From the IMG/VR virus record IMGVR_UViG_3300017748_000009, positions 1 through 57,294 of that record: a DNA stretch of 57,294 nt. One strand, written 5' to 3'. Shown piece after piece: positions 36,725 to 47,447 of the stretch. Source of the DNA: a virus. A program made the translations under genes and the position numbers. The notes below the pieces were generated by a model. That model did no database searches. It saw nothing but the letters and a program-made list of their open reading frames with translations, and had not been told where the DNA came from. Every line of letters begins with the position of its first letter. Within the stretch, counting starts at the first letter, position 1.

Positions 36725-38722
36725 ATGGCAGCCAATACAGGATATGGATATGTTGAAAGACGAGCTGAAGACCAAATAAATTGGTCTGCGGTAGCAACAC
36801 AATTTAATGAAACATTAAAGGGAGAATTTGCAGCAAGAGAAGCAAAGAAAGCAGCTCTAGATGAGTCAGCACGTCAGATGCAACTAAACCTGCAAAACGC
36901 ACCTTCAGGTGATTACATAGAAGCTAATGAGTTTGCAACACAATTTGCTGCTGATGGTTCAGCTACTATGTTAGCTGCTAACCGTGCATTAAAAGCAGGT
37001 ATCCTACAGCCAAGACAATATTCTTTAATCAACGCAAATCTACAAGACTCTACAAATAAAGTGTTTGGAATGGCTAAACAATATCAAGCAGCCTACACCG
37101 AAAAAAAAGAAAGATTAGGAGCTATGGACCCATCAAAAAGGTCTCAAGCATTGGAAGCTTGGAAGATGGAACAAGCCGAAGGTTTATTTAATATAAAAAA
37201 CACTAAAGCTCTCGTCAACCAAAACAATGGTATGGTAAGTCTAGGTCATTGGGAGAATGGAAAAATGGATGGAGACCCTAGTTCGTTTATGACAGTTAAC
37301 CAACTTACAGGAGCACTTAATGAAAAATTTGATTACTTCGATATTGATGCCCAAGTAAAAAGTGATGTAGATGGATTAGGAATGATAGACGACTTAGCAT
37401 TTAATTATTCAGGGCAAGGCGGTCTAGAAACTATTATAAAAACTAGTTCTCAAGGTGGTAAGTTTGCAGGAGATAAAGAACTCCTAAAAGATTATCAAGA
37501 ATGGTTAGATTTAACCTCAGACGAAATGATGGTTAATCCTCTCCATGTATCTTCTATACTTACAGAACAATCTGTTAAAGCTCCAAACGGAAAAGACTAT
37601 ACCTTTACATACGATGAAACTGAGTTTAAGGCACAAAAAGCTGATGGTAATTTAATTTATGTTGATAGAACTAATAGCCAAAACGGAGAACTTGTATTTA
37701 AAGATGAGCAAGAAGGAGTAGTTAAGGGAGTTATAAAGGAAAAATTAAATTCTGCTATTGACAAAAAAATAAATGTTCAAGCTAGTAGAAAAGGGTTTAA
37801 ACCCAAATCTGTGGTAGATGGCGAAAAAGAAACGAAAAAAGACGAAAGCACTTTAAATATGTTATCTTCTATTTATTATGGAAACTCAACAGATATTGAT
37901 GCAGCCGAAACTTACTTTAGAGATAATATTCAAAATGCATCTAAGGTTAATAAAATAGGAGACCAAATAGTAGTAACATTTACAAATGGGGATACCAAGA
38001 CGGTTGACTTAGTAGATGCTCAAGGAAATCCATTAGGTTTTGAGCAATTTGCTAAATCAGCAACACTATTAACAGGCGTATCAAATATAGATGATTCAGT
38101 AGATATAGGTGGAGGAAAAAAATCAGGTGTTGTCGATTCTGTTGCTTCAGGTGAGGAAGGGACAGTAGTTGTAACTTTCGCTGACGGAAGAAAAGAAACA
38201 AGAAAAGGAAAGATAACAGATGAGTTCTATGTAAACTTAGATAATGAATTAAATAAAACTAATCCTGATAAATCTAAACTTACTTTAGAGTATACTTCAA
38301 TTTCTCAAGGAACAGGTAAAGGAGCTGAAACATTTACAAGTGAAACTTCTAGTGAACAAGTAAATAGATATTATGACGAAAAAATAACTTCTGATTTATT
38401 TGACGAAAAAACGGATGATGCAACGGCAAATAAACTAAAAACTTTATTAGGTCCTTTAGGATTTAAAGTAACAATACCTTACAATACTGCAAATAAAATA
38501 TATCTTAATAAAGAAGGTATGGAACAAGTAACATTGTATACTAACAATACAGAAAGTGCAGAAATTAAATCTAATTTAGAAGCACTTCTTAATGCAGTAA
38601 AAGGAAATACATCTGAAGCTGAAGCTAAGGCACAGGAGAGCTTCTTAACTGACCAAGTGGGAACAATTACAGGTGAAAGTAAAGCAGGTGCAACAACAAG
38701 TGGAGATAATATATTTAAATAA
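36725..38722 (+). CDS. Internal virion / ejection protein (665 aa)
   Basis: MAANTGYGYVERRAEDQINW... Long alpha-helical protein with Ala/Gln/Lys/Asp-rich stretches (TQFNETLKGEFAAREAKKAA, about 25-45) and a helical start similar to T7 gp15-type proteins, then mixed domains (TLNMLSSIYYGNSTDIDAAE) and Ser/Thr-rich end (GAETFTSETSSEQVNRYYDE). No catalytic motif. Position between the gp14-like protein and the giant protein implies it is ejected with DNA. Confidence 0.7.
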   Translation: MAANTGYGYVERRAEDQINWSAVATQFNETLKGEFAAREAKKAALDESARQMQLNLQNAPSGDYIEANEFATQFAADGSATMLAANRALKAGILQPRQYSLINANLQDSTNKVFGMAKQYQAAYTEKKERLGAMDPSKRSQALEAWKMEQAEGLFNIKNTKALVNQNNGMVSLGHWENGKMDGDPSSFMTVNQLTGALNEKFDYFDIDAQVKSDVDGLGMIDDLAFNYSGQGGLETIIKTSSQGGKFAGDKELLKDYQEWLDLTSDEMMVNPLHVSSILTEQSVKAPNGKDYTFTYDETEFKAQKADGNLIYVDRTNSQNGELVFKDEQEGVVKGVIKEKLNSAIDKKINVQASRKGFKPKSVVDGEKETKKDESTLNMLSSIYYGNSTDIDAAETYFRDNIQNASKVNKIGDQIVVTFTNGDTKTVDLVDAQGNPLGFEQFAKSATLLTGVSNIDDSVDIGGGKKSGVVDSVASGEEGTVVVTFADGRKETRKGKITDEFYVNLDNELNKTNPDKSKLTLEYTSISQGTGKGAETFTSETSSEQVNRYYDEKITSDLFDEKTDDATANKLKTLLGPLGFKVTIPYNTANKIYLNKEGMEQVTLYTNNTESAEIKSNLEALLNAVKGNTSEAEAKAQESFLTDQVGTITGESKAGATTSGDNIFK

Positions 38723-38728
38723 TAAGCG

Positions 38729-41700
38729 ATGAACGATAAGTTACAGCAGTTATACGATTTATATTTAAACGAAGGTCTTCTTACTGAAGCTACTCCCTTT
38801 GAGGTTTTCTCTCAGGCAGATGAGAATCAAATTAATTCACTATACGAACTCGGAAAAAATCAAGGTTTATTTGAAACAACTACAGTAGATGTTTTTTCAG
38901 CAGCTTGGGGACCTGTTGCAGAAACTGTAACAGTCGAAGAGGGTGAAAAAAAAAATCTAAACTTCAGCAATCCCGACAACCAACTACCCGAAGGTACACC
39001 CTCTTCAACTTCAATTTCAGAGGAGTTCAATATCAATTCTCCTTCGTATTTACAAAAACCTGAAACAAGTACAAATCCATTTACAGGGACTATTCTTTCA
39101 GACCAAGAGGTTGATGAGTTTCAAGTAAGTAAAAATAATATTACTTCAGATTTAACTTCTGACAGACAAGAAGAAGATGTAGTGGCTGAAATGAACTATA
39201 AGTTTGGAGACTATGGTTTTCAGTTTGAACAGACAAACATTGGTGATGCCATGAATGTCAAGGCTGCTAATGGAGAAGAAATTAAAATCGTACTAGATGC
39301 CTTTGGTATTCCATTTGTTAATGAAGACATTGGTTTATTTGCTAATAAAAGAGCCAAAAAATTAAGAGATTTTTTAGAGAAAAACAGGGTTGAGTCTGAA
39401 AGAATATTTTCAGAAAGAACTAAATCTCAAGAAAGAAAACTTAAGAAAATTCAAAACATGGATGAACTTAAGTCTTTAAATACTTTATTTAATTCACAGG
39501 TAGATAATTTTTCTACAGATGTAAGAAACTTTAGCAAGGAACAACTTCGTTTAGATAAAATTTATCAAGATAATTTTGTGGGTTTAACTCCAACTGAGTT
39601 AGCTAACAGCCAAGATTATGCTAAGTATACCCAATTAAAAAATAATTTAAATACAGAAAAACAAAGACTTGCTAACCAACAAAAAAGTTTTCAAGTTAGA
39701 GGCAGGGAGCTTAATGGGATAGCTGCTGATTATTATTTAATGTTAAAAAAATCTAAAGGAGATTACTTTGATGTGGCAGAAGGTATTGAAAGGTTAGGCT
39801 CAACTTTAGCAGAGGGGATAGGAGGAATAGTTTCAGGTACTGCAGGGGACTTAGCTGCTTTTACTGTAGATAAAATAGAAAGAATAAGAGGGACATTTGA
39901 TGCAGGTAAAAGTAGAAGGGCTGCAGATGAACACATAGATTATGCAACGGAAATATTAATAGATAATACCGATGGGTACGCATTAAATTCAAATTTAATA
40001 TCAAGTCTAATGGGGGATGGAGATACGTCTGCTGATAAAGAGGCTATTTCTAACATAGATAAATATTTAAAAAAAGGTAAGTTAAATGTTATAGACCAAG
40101 ATAAATTAAAGTCAGAGCTTGATAAACTTTCTCCTGAAATGTTACAAGTGGTCTTAGAAAATACCGTAAGTAAAGATGGGGATGACCTTCACTCAGCAAC
40201 TGAATCTATTTTTAGAAACACTTCAATGAAGGCTGTACAAGAATATGAAGGTACAGAAATAACTAGGGAGATGCCGGGGAGACCTAATATTTTACAGACA
40301 GAAACTATAACTAGTTATGACAAAGCTAAAAGCGCAGCTTTGGGTGATGCTAATAATTTTAATCGGTACACGGGTATGTTAAATAATATGGATTTAGAGT
40401 CCGGATTAAGAGACAATATTCGTACAGCATTAACTGTTATTTCGGGTGAGACAGATGAACAAGCAATGACTCGTAAAATAGTAAAAAATGAAGGGTCGTT
40501 TATGCAAAAAGCCTTACACGGTGTTGCGTATTCTATCCCTGCATTCATTGGTATTTACAAAACAGTAGCACAAAAAGCTATAGCTAAAGGTGGACCCTTG
40601 GTGGTTAGGGAATTAAAAAAATATGCTTCAGATAAAAACAATGTATCCCGAACTGTAAGATTACTAGGTCAATCCATGGATGCCCAAATGGGTAAGATGG
40701 CAAACAACCCAAATTTTGATAACATTTCATTAGACGAACAACGAACTGTCGCTGTACCTGTAGGTATTGCAACAGCCGTACTAGAAAACATAGGATTTAG
40801 AAATATAACTAGTAGTAGTCCGTTTGTTCAGAATATGTTGGTAAGAGGTTTGAATAAATTAGGTGTAGTCAAAAAGGGAACTGAAGGAAAGCTGTTAGCA
40901 AAACTTATTCGTGAGGACGTAAACAATTTAGTTGGAAGAGGCTTACTTGTAATTGGGGCAGGTGGTGCAGCAGAATTTGAAACAGGTGCTTTACAGTTTG
41001 TTGCTGAAGATTTATCAGAAAGAATATACAATTTCAATAAAGAAAAACAATATTTTCAAACTCCTGATTCATTTACAGGATATATGGGAGAGCTTTTATA
41101 TCAAGGAGCTCTTGAAGCTGTAGGAGGAAAAATAATGGCTGTACCAACGGCTATATCTGCTATGGCAACAAACCCTAAAAATTTAGACTTAGTGACTGAT
41201 GAAGCCTTTGAGATGTTCAAAGGAATGTTAGGAGATACGCAATATAAAAAGTTTTTTACTACGGACTTAAAGCAAAGGGTAGCCGACCCTAATGATGAGT
41301 TGACTCAAAAAGATGCTGACACAATGCTAGAAACCTTTAATATAATTGAAGGATTAATGCCACAGGTGCCGGGGGATTTGAATTTACAGCAACAACGATT
41401 AGCATTAAGCTTGGTAATGGAAAGACAAGCATTAAAAACTGAGATAGAACCTTTAGCTCCGGAGTTAGCACTAAAGCAAAACGCTAGAATCGAAGAAATT
41501 ACTGAACAACTTAAAGACATTACACTCCTTGCTAATGCGGAACAAGATGCAGCTCAAAAAGCTGAGTCAGCAATCCCTGAATTTGGAGAAACAAAAAGTG
41601 AAACTCAAGAGCTTCAAGAAGGAGATGAAGTAACAACTCAAGAAGCAGAGGATTTTGCATCAGCTATTGGAGATGAAACTGAAAGTAGTTCGACTACTAA

Positions 41701-44700
41701 TAATTTATTTTTTAATAGAAAAGGGAAACCTAAGCGTAAATTAAATTCTATAAAGCAAGGTGTTAGAAATCAAGTTCTTAATGCAGCAACAAAAATTAGT
41801 AAGTCTATAACAAAAGTTTTACCTGACACTAAAATAATATTACACGAATCAAGCAAAGAGTTTAATAAAGCTACCGGAACTGACGGAAGAGGTTTCTTTT
41901 CGTTTGATGATAATATTATTCATATAGATATGAATAAAGCAAATACCTCTACAGTATTTCATGAGGTCGGTCACGCATTTATATTTAATACTCTTGGAGA
42001 AACCAACACCGCTAATGCATTAAAAACATTATTAACTTCGGCTGAAAAAGGTCTTGATAGTAATAGTTTATTGGCTAGGCAAATAAAAAGATTTGGACAG
42101 GCTTATGAATCACAAGGACCTACAGTTCAAAACGAAGAAAGATTAGCCGAACTTTTTGGGCAACTAGCTGCAAACTACGACACATTAAATACTCCTACCA
42201 AAAATGCTGTAGTTAATTTTATTAAAAAAATTGGTAACTCTATAGGATTTAATTTTGATATTATAACAGAGCAAGACTCTAAGATAATTGAAATGTTAAA
42301 CTCATTATCAGGTAAGGTAAGAGAAGGTAGAGAAGTTTTGGCAGAAGATTTATCTGTCCTAAAAGATTTAAGAGAAACAGGTACAGAAAATATAGGAACC
42401 CCTACAGAAATTACTAAACCAAAAGGGGGGAGAGAACAGAGGAATATAAACTTTAAAGACTCCTATCCCAATTCATTAATATCTTCAAAGAATAAAATTG
42501 ACATCAATAAACTTATAGATGATATTGTAGATAAAAAACAAAAAGTTTGGTTTTGGAAAGCTGACCAATTAGGTATAAATCCAAACACCGGTATAGATGG
42601 TGGACCAAGTTTTGCTCTGCAAACACCCGGAGATATTTGGGCAAGTAGTGTAAACCCTACAACAATTCAGAAGAATATAAATAATTCTGACTATATTTTT
42701 ATTATTAGTGGGTCTCCAAATGTCATGCATCTCTTTAATAAAGTTGTATTTGATAATATTACAGATGGATTACCTTCATTTGAAACTTTTAAAACTGAAG
42801 CACTAGAAACTAATCCTGTTAAAGCTATAAGAGAAACATTAGAAAAATACAACAGTTTTGAGGAAATAAGAGATAATACAGACGGTACGGTTAGGAAGAG
42901 ATTCTTAATAGGACACCAAGAGCAATCAAAGAAAAACACTAAATATGCTCAATATGTTAGGGATAACGGTGGGTTTATAGAAACAGAAAGCTTTATTGAT
43001 GGATTCTTTAGAGAGAATGAGTTTCAAATAAATGATATTATGTTGGTATTAAAACCAACAGGTGTCAGAACAGATTCTAATCACTCTACATATTCTAATA
43101 CAATTGAGGGGGATGTTATTGGTGTACCAAACAAAGTAGTTGATGCCTTTACTATAATGCCAATTCCTATACAACAACGTGCTAAAGATTTAGGAAGGGT
43201 ACAGCAGGGGGAGGTTATATCTCCATTGGGTTCCGGAGTTAAAAGTATATCAAAGCCTATAAGAACTAGAGGTAGAGAACAAAAGTCTATAGAACAAATA
43301 GGAAGATTTTTTAATATGAATGATTCCGGCTTTATGCCATCTGTTATTAATACTTCTCAAATTAAAAGAATGTTACCGCCATCTGTAAGTTTAAAACGTG
43401 CTAGAAGTGGGTCTTATTACTTATCAGGTCCAAGAGGTAAAATAAATCCTTTTTCTCCTAGAGGTAGACAACAAAAAGAAATAGTAGACATAATTACTGA
43501 AGGAAGGGATGGAAACTTTAGAGATGAAGTGATTAAAGACTTTTTAATTAGAGTTAAAAAATTCCCGGCAAAAGTGGTTAATGATTTAATGGAAGTATCA
43601 GTAGATATTTTTGGTACCCTTCCTAATAGTTTCAGGAATTTACAAGACGGATTTAAGTCAGGTGTAAAACTATATCAAAGAGCAAAAGCTTACGAGCAAA
43701 AATTAATTAAAGCAAACTCAAAGAAAAAAGTAAAACTTACTGAGCAACAAATTGCAGACCAAACAATAGAATTTTTAGAGAAGCAACCTGAGTTTAAAAA
43801 AGAGGGTGATGGCAGTAAGTCATTGACCACTAGACAAGCAGCTATGCTTTATGAGTTTCAAAAAAGTGTCGGAACAAGACCAAGTGAAAATGTACAAGAG
43901 AAACTTACAGAAGCAAGGAAACTTTTATTTGCTAGAAAAAGAGGTGCAAGAGATTTACAAAAAATAAAATCTGCACTAAGAAACTTTATAAGAAAGTCAT
44001 TACCAAAAGATATATATACTAGGTCTGAAGTTATGAAGCTTGTTAGAGCAGTTACAAATGCACAAGAAAATAATATTGAAAATATATTTGATGAGGTAAT
44101 TGAGTTTGTAACAAAGAAAAATAACACTCGTTTAGAAAAGACTATAGATAATATTCTTAATGGTAAATATATAACTCGTATTGGTGGTAGAATAAAAGCT
44201 GCGAAGGTTAGTTTAAATATTAAGGAGAGAATAGAAAAAATTAAAAAAGACAGACTTAATAAATCTGCTACTGCTGAAGATATAGATAAAGAAAACGAGG
44301 CATTAACTAAAGAGTTTAATTCTATTAACCAAAAGTCTGTAAAAACAGAAGGAGATTATTCTAGAATGGAGGATATAACTCTTCTTTTAAATATAAATAA
44401 CTCTTTACAGATGGAGGACACCGATGTAAATAAAACAGGTGCTTTAGATATGTCAGCAAAAATTCTTGAAGACATGATTGTTTTAGGTAGGTCGGAGTTA
44501 AAACAAGAGTTAGAAGAGTCGAATAAAAAATATAATGAACAATCTTCTACAGCAATAGAAGAAATAACAGGGCAAAAGGTTGATATGGGAGACCCTGATG
44601 CTAAGTCACAGCTTGATTTAGATAATGTTAAAAGACTAAACGCAAGACAAAATAAAACTAAAAATGTAATTAAAAAGTTTATAAACCAATTCACTAGCAA

Positions 44701-46882
44701 ACTCACGCAATTCTTTAATGAAGCTGAAGCTTTAGATGGTTTAATGGATTTAGTTTCTAAATTACCGGGAGAAATGTTTGGAGGTAAACTTCAAGAATTA
44801 GTATCCAATCGTGTTGATACATCAAGTAGAAAATATAAGCAAAGGATGATGCAGCAAGAGGAAATACTAGACCAAAAACTTAAGGAAATATATGGTAAGA
44901 AATGGAGAAATGAAGTTAGGTCACATAATAAATTAACTAATGACCCTACTTATATATTAGACCCTGCTGCTTTAGAAAAAGCTCAAAAAGATTTTGATGA
45001 TAAAAAAATATCTGCCTATGAATTAAGGCAGGTTATGAAAGAGAATGAAGTTTATTTAAGTCAAAATGAAATGGCATACTACTATAATCTTTACAAAGAC
45101 CCTGCAAATAGAGCATCATTTGAAGCTACATTTGGTAAGGATTATTCTAGAATTATGGAGGAGATGGAATCTAAAATGAAAGACGGTGTAAAAGAGTTTG
45201 CTGATTGGCAGGTAAATGAATATTATCCTTCATTGTACCCTTACTATAATGAGGTATATAAAAGCTTGTATAGAACTAATATGCCATGGAATCAATATTA
45301 TTCCGGTATGATATACAGACAAGGAGTTGAGCAGGAGTCTATAGATTTATTGTCTGATAAATCAGTTTATAACACATCAGTAGGAGCTTCATCAACAAAG
45401 TTTAGGGTAAATAATAATTTACCTATTAGAAAAATGAATTCCATGAATGTAATGTTTACTTACTTAAGGGACATGGAATACTTCGCTGCATACGGTGAGA
45501 CTATGAGAGATATAAATAAAATATTCTCTAACAAACTAGTAAAAGAAGCAATTAGTTCTATTCACGGTAATTATGTAAATCGTTTGATAGACAATATGAT
45601 TACTAAAATAGCAAACAAAGGTGTGAGAAATAGCCCTGCTGATAGGGTTGTAAACGCACTTAACAATATGTTTATCATTTCTAGGATTGGATTGAACCCA
45701 ACTGTTATGATAAAGCAGTTAACATCTATGATTACATACGCTAATGATATTGGCTACGCTAATTGGTTGAAGTATTCATTAAAGAATCTACCTCAAATAA
45801 AGAAAACTTTTAAAGAAATTTCTAAAAATTCTGTTTATATGCAGGATAGAAACAGACAATCCATAACAAGAGTTATTGAGTCTTACTCCGAAGCTAATAT
45901 GGCTGAGTTTGTCCCTAATCAGTATTGGGATTACTATGTTAACTTCGTAATGTTCACTACTAAGTTTGGTGACAAGGCTGCAATTTATTTGGGAGGTATG
46001 CCTAACTATTTATATTATAAAGACCAAGGTTTAAAACGTGGATTAAGTGAAGAACAAGCACAGAAAGAAGCCGTGCTTAAGTTTGAAAAAGACACAAAGA
46101 GAACACAGCAGTCTATGGACTTACAAGATAGGGACTACTATCAAACTGCCGGTGCATTACAGAGAGGTTTAAATATGTTTATGACTACTCCTAAACAATA
46201 CCTTAGAAAAGAAATACAAGCCACGAGAAATTTATATCGAAAGGTAAAGGCATGGGATTCTAAAGCAGGTAAGGGAACATTAGGTGAGAACCTTAGAACA
46301 TTTGCTACTTATCATGTTTTTGCTCCGGTATTATTTCAGTATGTTACATTAGGATTACCCGGAATATTAAGAGGAGTAAGAGATGAAGATGAGGAAGATT
46401 TATTAAGGGCTGCAGTCGTTGGAAACTTAAACGCATTATTTATTGTAGGAGACATCGTTAAAATGTTGGCTGATGAAATACAAAATAAAGGTTTCCCTGT
46501 ACAAGCTAAAAGTATTGCCCCTTTGATGGTAATGCAAAGGTTAATTACACTTTATCAAAGATTCGATAAAACTAAAGACCCTGTTAAAAAACAACAACAC
46601 TTTGAAAAGTTTGTTGCAGAGCTAACGAGTGTTCCCGGAATTCCTGCTACACAAATCAAAAAGTTTATTGACAACATGGATGATATGGGTAAAAATGGGG
46701 ACATTGGTACAGACATATTGAGATTACTTAACTATTCTAAATATCAGATTGAGGGTCCTGCTAATAAAAAATCTACAACACCCAAGACAACAATCGAAAA
46801 AAATATTGAGTATCAAAAAGAGCAGAAAAGAAAAAACAAACAAACTAAAAAGCTTGGTGGCTATCAGGCACCAAAAAGATAA
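38729..46882 (+). CDS. Giant polyvalent virion protein with zincin protease domain (2717 aa)
   Basis: The largest gene in the window. The N-terminal 120 residues (LQQLYDLYLNEGLLTEATPF, then EVFSQADENQINSLYELGKN) begin with two short repeats with an F-x-V/T-F-S-x-A pattern. Residues 200-1000 are mostly helical with a Gly/Ala membrane-like patch near 350-370 and 735-760. A metallopeptidase signature HEVGH lies at 1078-1082 (STVFHEVGHAFIF), with E in the following ERLAELFGQLA helix. Long coiled coils fill 1600-2100. The C-terminal 600 residues (SADRVVNALNNMFIISRIGL-like segment, GLNPTVMIKQLTSM) match the conserved C-terminal domain of phage polyvalent proteins. Probably packaged and ejected at infection. 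Confidence 0.82.
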   Translation: MNDKLQQLYDLYLNEGLLTEATPFEVFSQADENQINSLYELGKNQGLFETTTVDVFSAAWGPVAETVTVEEGEKKNLNFSNPDNQLPEGTPSSTSISEEFNINSPSYLQKPETSTNPFTGTILSDQEVDEFQVSKNNITSDLTSDRQEEDVVAEMNYKFGDYGFQFEQTNIGDAMNVKAANGEEIKIVLDAFGIPFVNEDIGLFANKRAKKLRDFLEKNRVESERIFSERTKSQERKLKKIQNMDELKSLNTLFNSQVDNFSTDVRNFSKEQLRLDKIYQDNFVGLTPTELANSQDYAKYTQLKNNLNTEKQRLANQQKSFQVRGRELNGIAADYYLMLKKSKGDYFDVAEGIERLGSTLAEGIGGIVSGTAGDLAAFTVDKIERIRGTFDAGKSRRAADEHIDYATEILIDNTDGYALNSNLISSLMGDGDTSADKEAISNIDKYLKKGKLNVIDQDKLKSELDKLSPEMLQVVLENTVSKDGDDLHSATESIFRNTSMKAVQEYEGTEITREMPGRPNILQTETITSYDKAKSAALGDANNFNRYTGMLNNMDLESGLRDNIRTALTVISGETDEQAMTRKIVKNEGSFMQKALHGVAYSIPAFIGIYKTVAQKAIAKGGPLVVRELKKYASDKNNVSRTVRLLGQSMDAQMGKMANNPNFDNISLDEQRTVAVPVGIATAVLENIGFRNITSSSPFVQNMLVRGLNKLGVVKKGTEGKLLAKLIREDVNNLVGRGLLVIGAGGAAEFETGALQFVAEDLSERIYNFNKEKQYFQTPDSFTGYMGELLYQGALEAVGGKIMAVPTAISAMATNPKNLDLVTDEAFEMFKGMLGDTQYKKFFTTDLKQRVADPNDELTQKDADTMLETFNIIEGLMPQVPGDLNLQQQRLALSLVMERQALKTEIEPLAPELALKQNARIEEITEQLKDITLLANAEQDAAQKAESAIPEFGETKSETQELQEGDEVTTQEAEDFASAIGDETESSSTTNNLFFNRKGKPKRKLNSIKQGVRNQVLNAATKISKSITKVLPDTKIILHESSKEFNKATGTDGRGFFSFDDNIIHIDMNKANTSTVFHEVGHAFIFNTLGETNTANALKTLLTSAEKGLDSNSLLARQIKRFGQAYESQGPTVQNEERLAELFGQLAANYDTLNTPTKNAVVNFIKKIGNSIGFNFDIITEQDSKIIEMLNSLSGKVREGREVLAEDLSVLKDLRETGTENIGTPTEITKPKGGREQRNINFKDSYPNSLISSKNKIDINKLIDDIVDKKQKVWFWKADQLGINPNTGIDGGPSFALQTPGDIWASSVNPTTIQKNINNSDYIFIISGSPNVMHLFNKVVFDNITDGLPSFETFKTEALETNPVKAIRETLEKYNSFEEIRDNTDGTVRKRFLIGHQEQSKKNTKYAQYVRDNGGFIETESFIDGFFRENEFQINDIMLVLKPTGVRTDSNHSTYSNTIEGDVIGVPNKVVDAFTIMPIPIQQRAKDLGRVQQGEVISPLGSGVKSISKPIRTRGREQKSIEQIGRFFNMNDSGFMPSVINTSQIKRMLPPSVSLKRARSGSYYLSGPRGKINPFSPRGRQQKEIVDIITEGRDGNFRDEVIKDFLIRVKKFPAKVVNDLMEVSVDIFGTLPNSFRNLQDGFKSGVKLYQRAKAYEQKLIKANSKKKVKLTEQQIADQTIEFLEKQPEFKKEGDGSKSLTTRQAAMLYEFQKSVGTRPSENVQEKLTEARKLLFARKRGARDLQKIKSALRNFIRKSLPKDIYTRSEVMKLVRAVTNAQENNIENIFDEVIEFVTKKNNTRLEKTIDNILNGKYITRIGGRIKAAKVSLNIKERIEKIKKDRLNKSATAEDIDKENEALTKEFNSINQKSVKTEGDYSRMEDITLLLNINNSLQMEDTDVNKTGALDMSAKILEDMIVLGRSELKQELEESNKKYNEQSSTAIEEITGQKVDMGDPDAKSQLDLDNVKRLNARQNKTKNVIKKFINQFTSKLTQFFNEAEALDGLMDLVSKLPGEMFGGKLQELVSNRVDTSSRKYKQRMMQQEEILDQKLKEIYGKKWRNEVRSHNKLTNDPTYILDPAALEKAQKDFDDKKISAYELRQVMKENEVYLSQNEMAYYYNLYKDPANRASFEATFGKDYSRIMEEMESKMKDGVKEFADWQVNEYYPSLYPYYNEVYKSLYRTNMPWNQYYSGMIYRQGVEQESIDLLSDKSVYNTSVGASSTKFRVNNNLPIRKMNSMNVMFTYLRDMEYFAAYGETMRDINKIFSNKLVKEAISSIHGNYVNRLIDNMITKIANKGVRNSPADRVVNALNNMFIISRIGLNPTVMIKQLTSMITYANDIGYANWLKYSLKNLPQIKKTFKEISKNSVYMQDRNRQSITRVIESYSEANMAEFVPNQYWDYYVNFVMFTTKFGDKAAIYLGGMPNYLYYKDQGLKRGLSEEQAQKEAVLKFEKDTKRTQQSMDLQDRDYYQTAGALQRGLNMFMTTPKQYLRKEIQATRNLYRKVKAWDSKAGKGTLGENLRTFATYHVFAPVLFQYVTLGLPGILRGVRDEDEEDLLRAAVVGNLNALFIVGDIVKMLADEIQNKGFPVQAKSIAPLMVMQRLITLYQRFDKTKDPVKKQQHFEKFVAELTSVPGIPATQIKKFIDNMDDMGKNGDIGTDILRLLNYSKYQIEGPANKKSTTPKTTIEKNIEYQKEQKRKNKQTKKLGGYQAPKR

Positions 46883-47037
46883 TGCCATTTAAAAAAATAG
46901 GAAAGAATAAAAACGAGAGTCCGAGTGGTAAGATATTTTCCGATGCACAAGTCAGGTTGTATTATGCTACAGATGGATTTAAAAAATCTCCTAAGAAACC
47001 TAAGGGATTAAGACCATCTAAGAGATACGGAGGTTAG
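46882..47037 (+). CDS. Small basic phage protein (51 aa), last plus-strand gene
   Basis: MPFKKIGKNKNESPSGKIFS... then DAQVRLYYATDGFKKSPKKP and a basic end (KGLRPSKRYGG). From memory, proteins with the pattern K-K-I-G-K-N-x-x-x-S-P-S-G-x-x-x-T/S-x-x-Q-V-x-L-Y-Y-A-T are common micro-proteins in marine phages. It is coupled to the giant gene by TAATG and overlaps the convergent gene at 47034 by four bases. No terminator is visible between the convergent units. Confidence 0.78.
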   Translation: MPFKKIGKNKNESPSGKIFSDAQVRLYYATDGFKKSPKKPKGLRPSKRYGG

Positions 47038-47447
47038 TAAAATTTGAAGTAACGAAAAGTCTTTTGCTTTGGATAATAAATCATCAGCTCTTGGTCGTTG
47101 ACCGCACCCTCACGAGGCTTCCTTCCTCCCCACCTTACTTCACCTTTAATATCAGTTGGTTTTCCATATATAATACCATCATCACACGCCCATATAATAA
47201 CAGGATTTAATCTTTTATCACAAAGCTTTACTACTTTTCGTGCTGCCACAGGCAACGGATATGCCTCTTCTAAAGTCCTGTGTCTACCCTTTACCTCTGC
47301 ATAAGCAATTAATTTTCCGACTTTATTATAAACTCGGTAGTCCACATCGTTAGGGTCTAGCTTTTTATAAGAACCTTCAAACCTGTTTACAAAAAATTCA
47401 ATAGCTTTTTTTTCTCTAGATAAATCCTTATCGTTTTCAAACCTCAT
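47034..47447 (-). CDS. PD-(D/E)XK-type nuclease (137 aa)
   Basis: Restriction-endonuclease-like core: a helix with KKAIEFFVNRFEGSY (about 13-27), then D36 (VDYRVYN) and the E51-V-K53 motif (LIAYAEVKGRHRT), the metal-binding D...ExK pattern, followed by VVKLCDKRLNPVIIWACDDG with further strands. It has no DNA-recognition domain, so it could be a resolvase-like or single-strand nuclease. The ATG at 47447 overlaps the stop of the HNH gene (ATGA); the open frame upstream of that ATG belongs to the HNH gene. Confidence 0.78.
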   Translation of the reverse strand: MRFENDKDLSREKKAIEFFVNRFEGSYKKLDPNDVDYRVYNKVGKLIAYAEVKGRHRTLEEAYPLPVAARKVVKLCDKRLNPVIIWACDDGIIYGKPTDIKGEVRWGGRKPREGAVNDQELMIYYPKQKTFRYFKFY

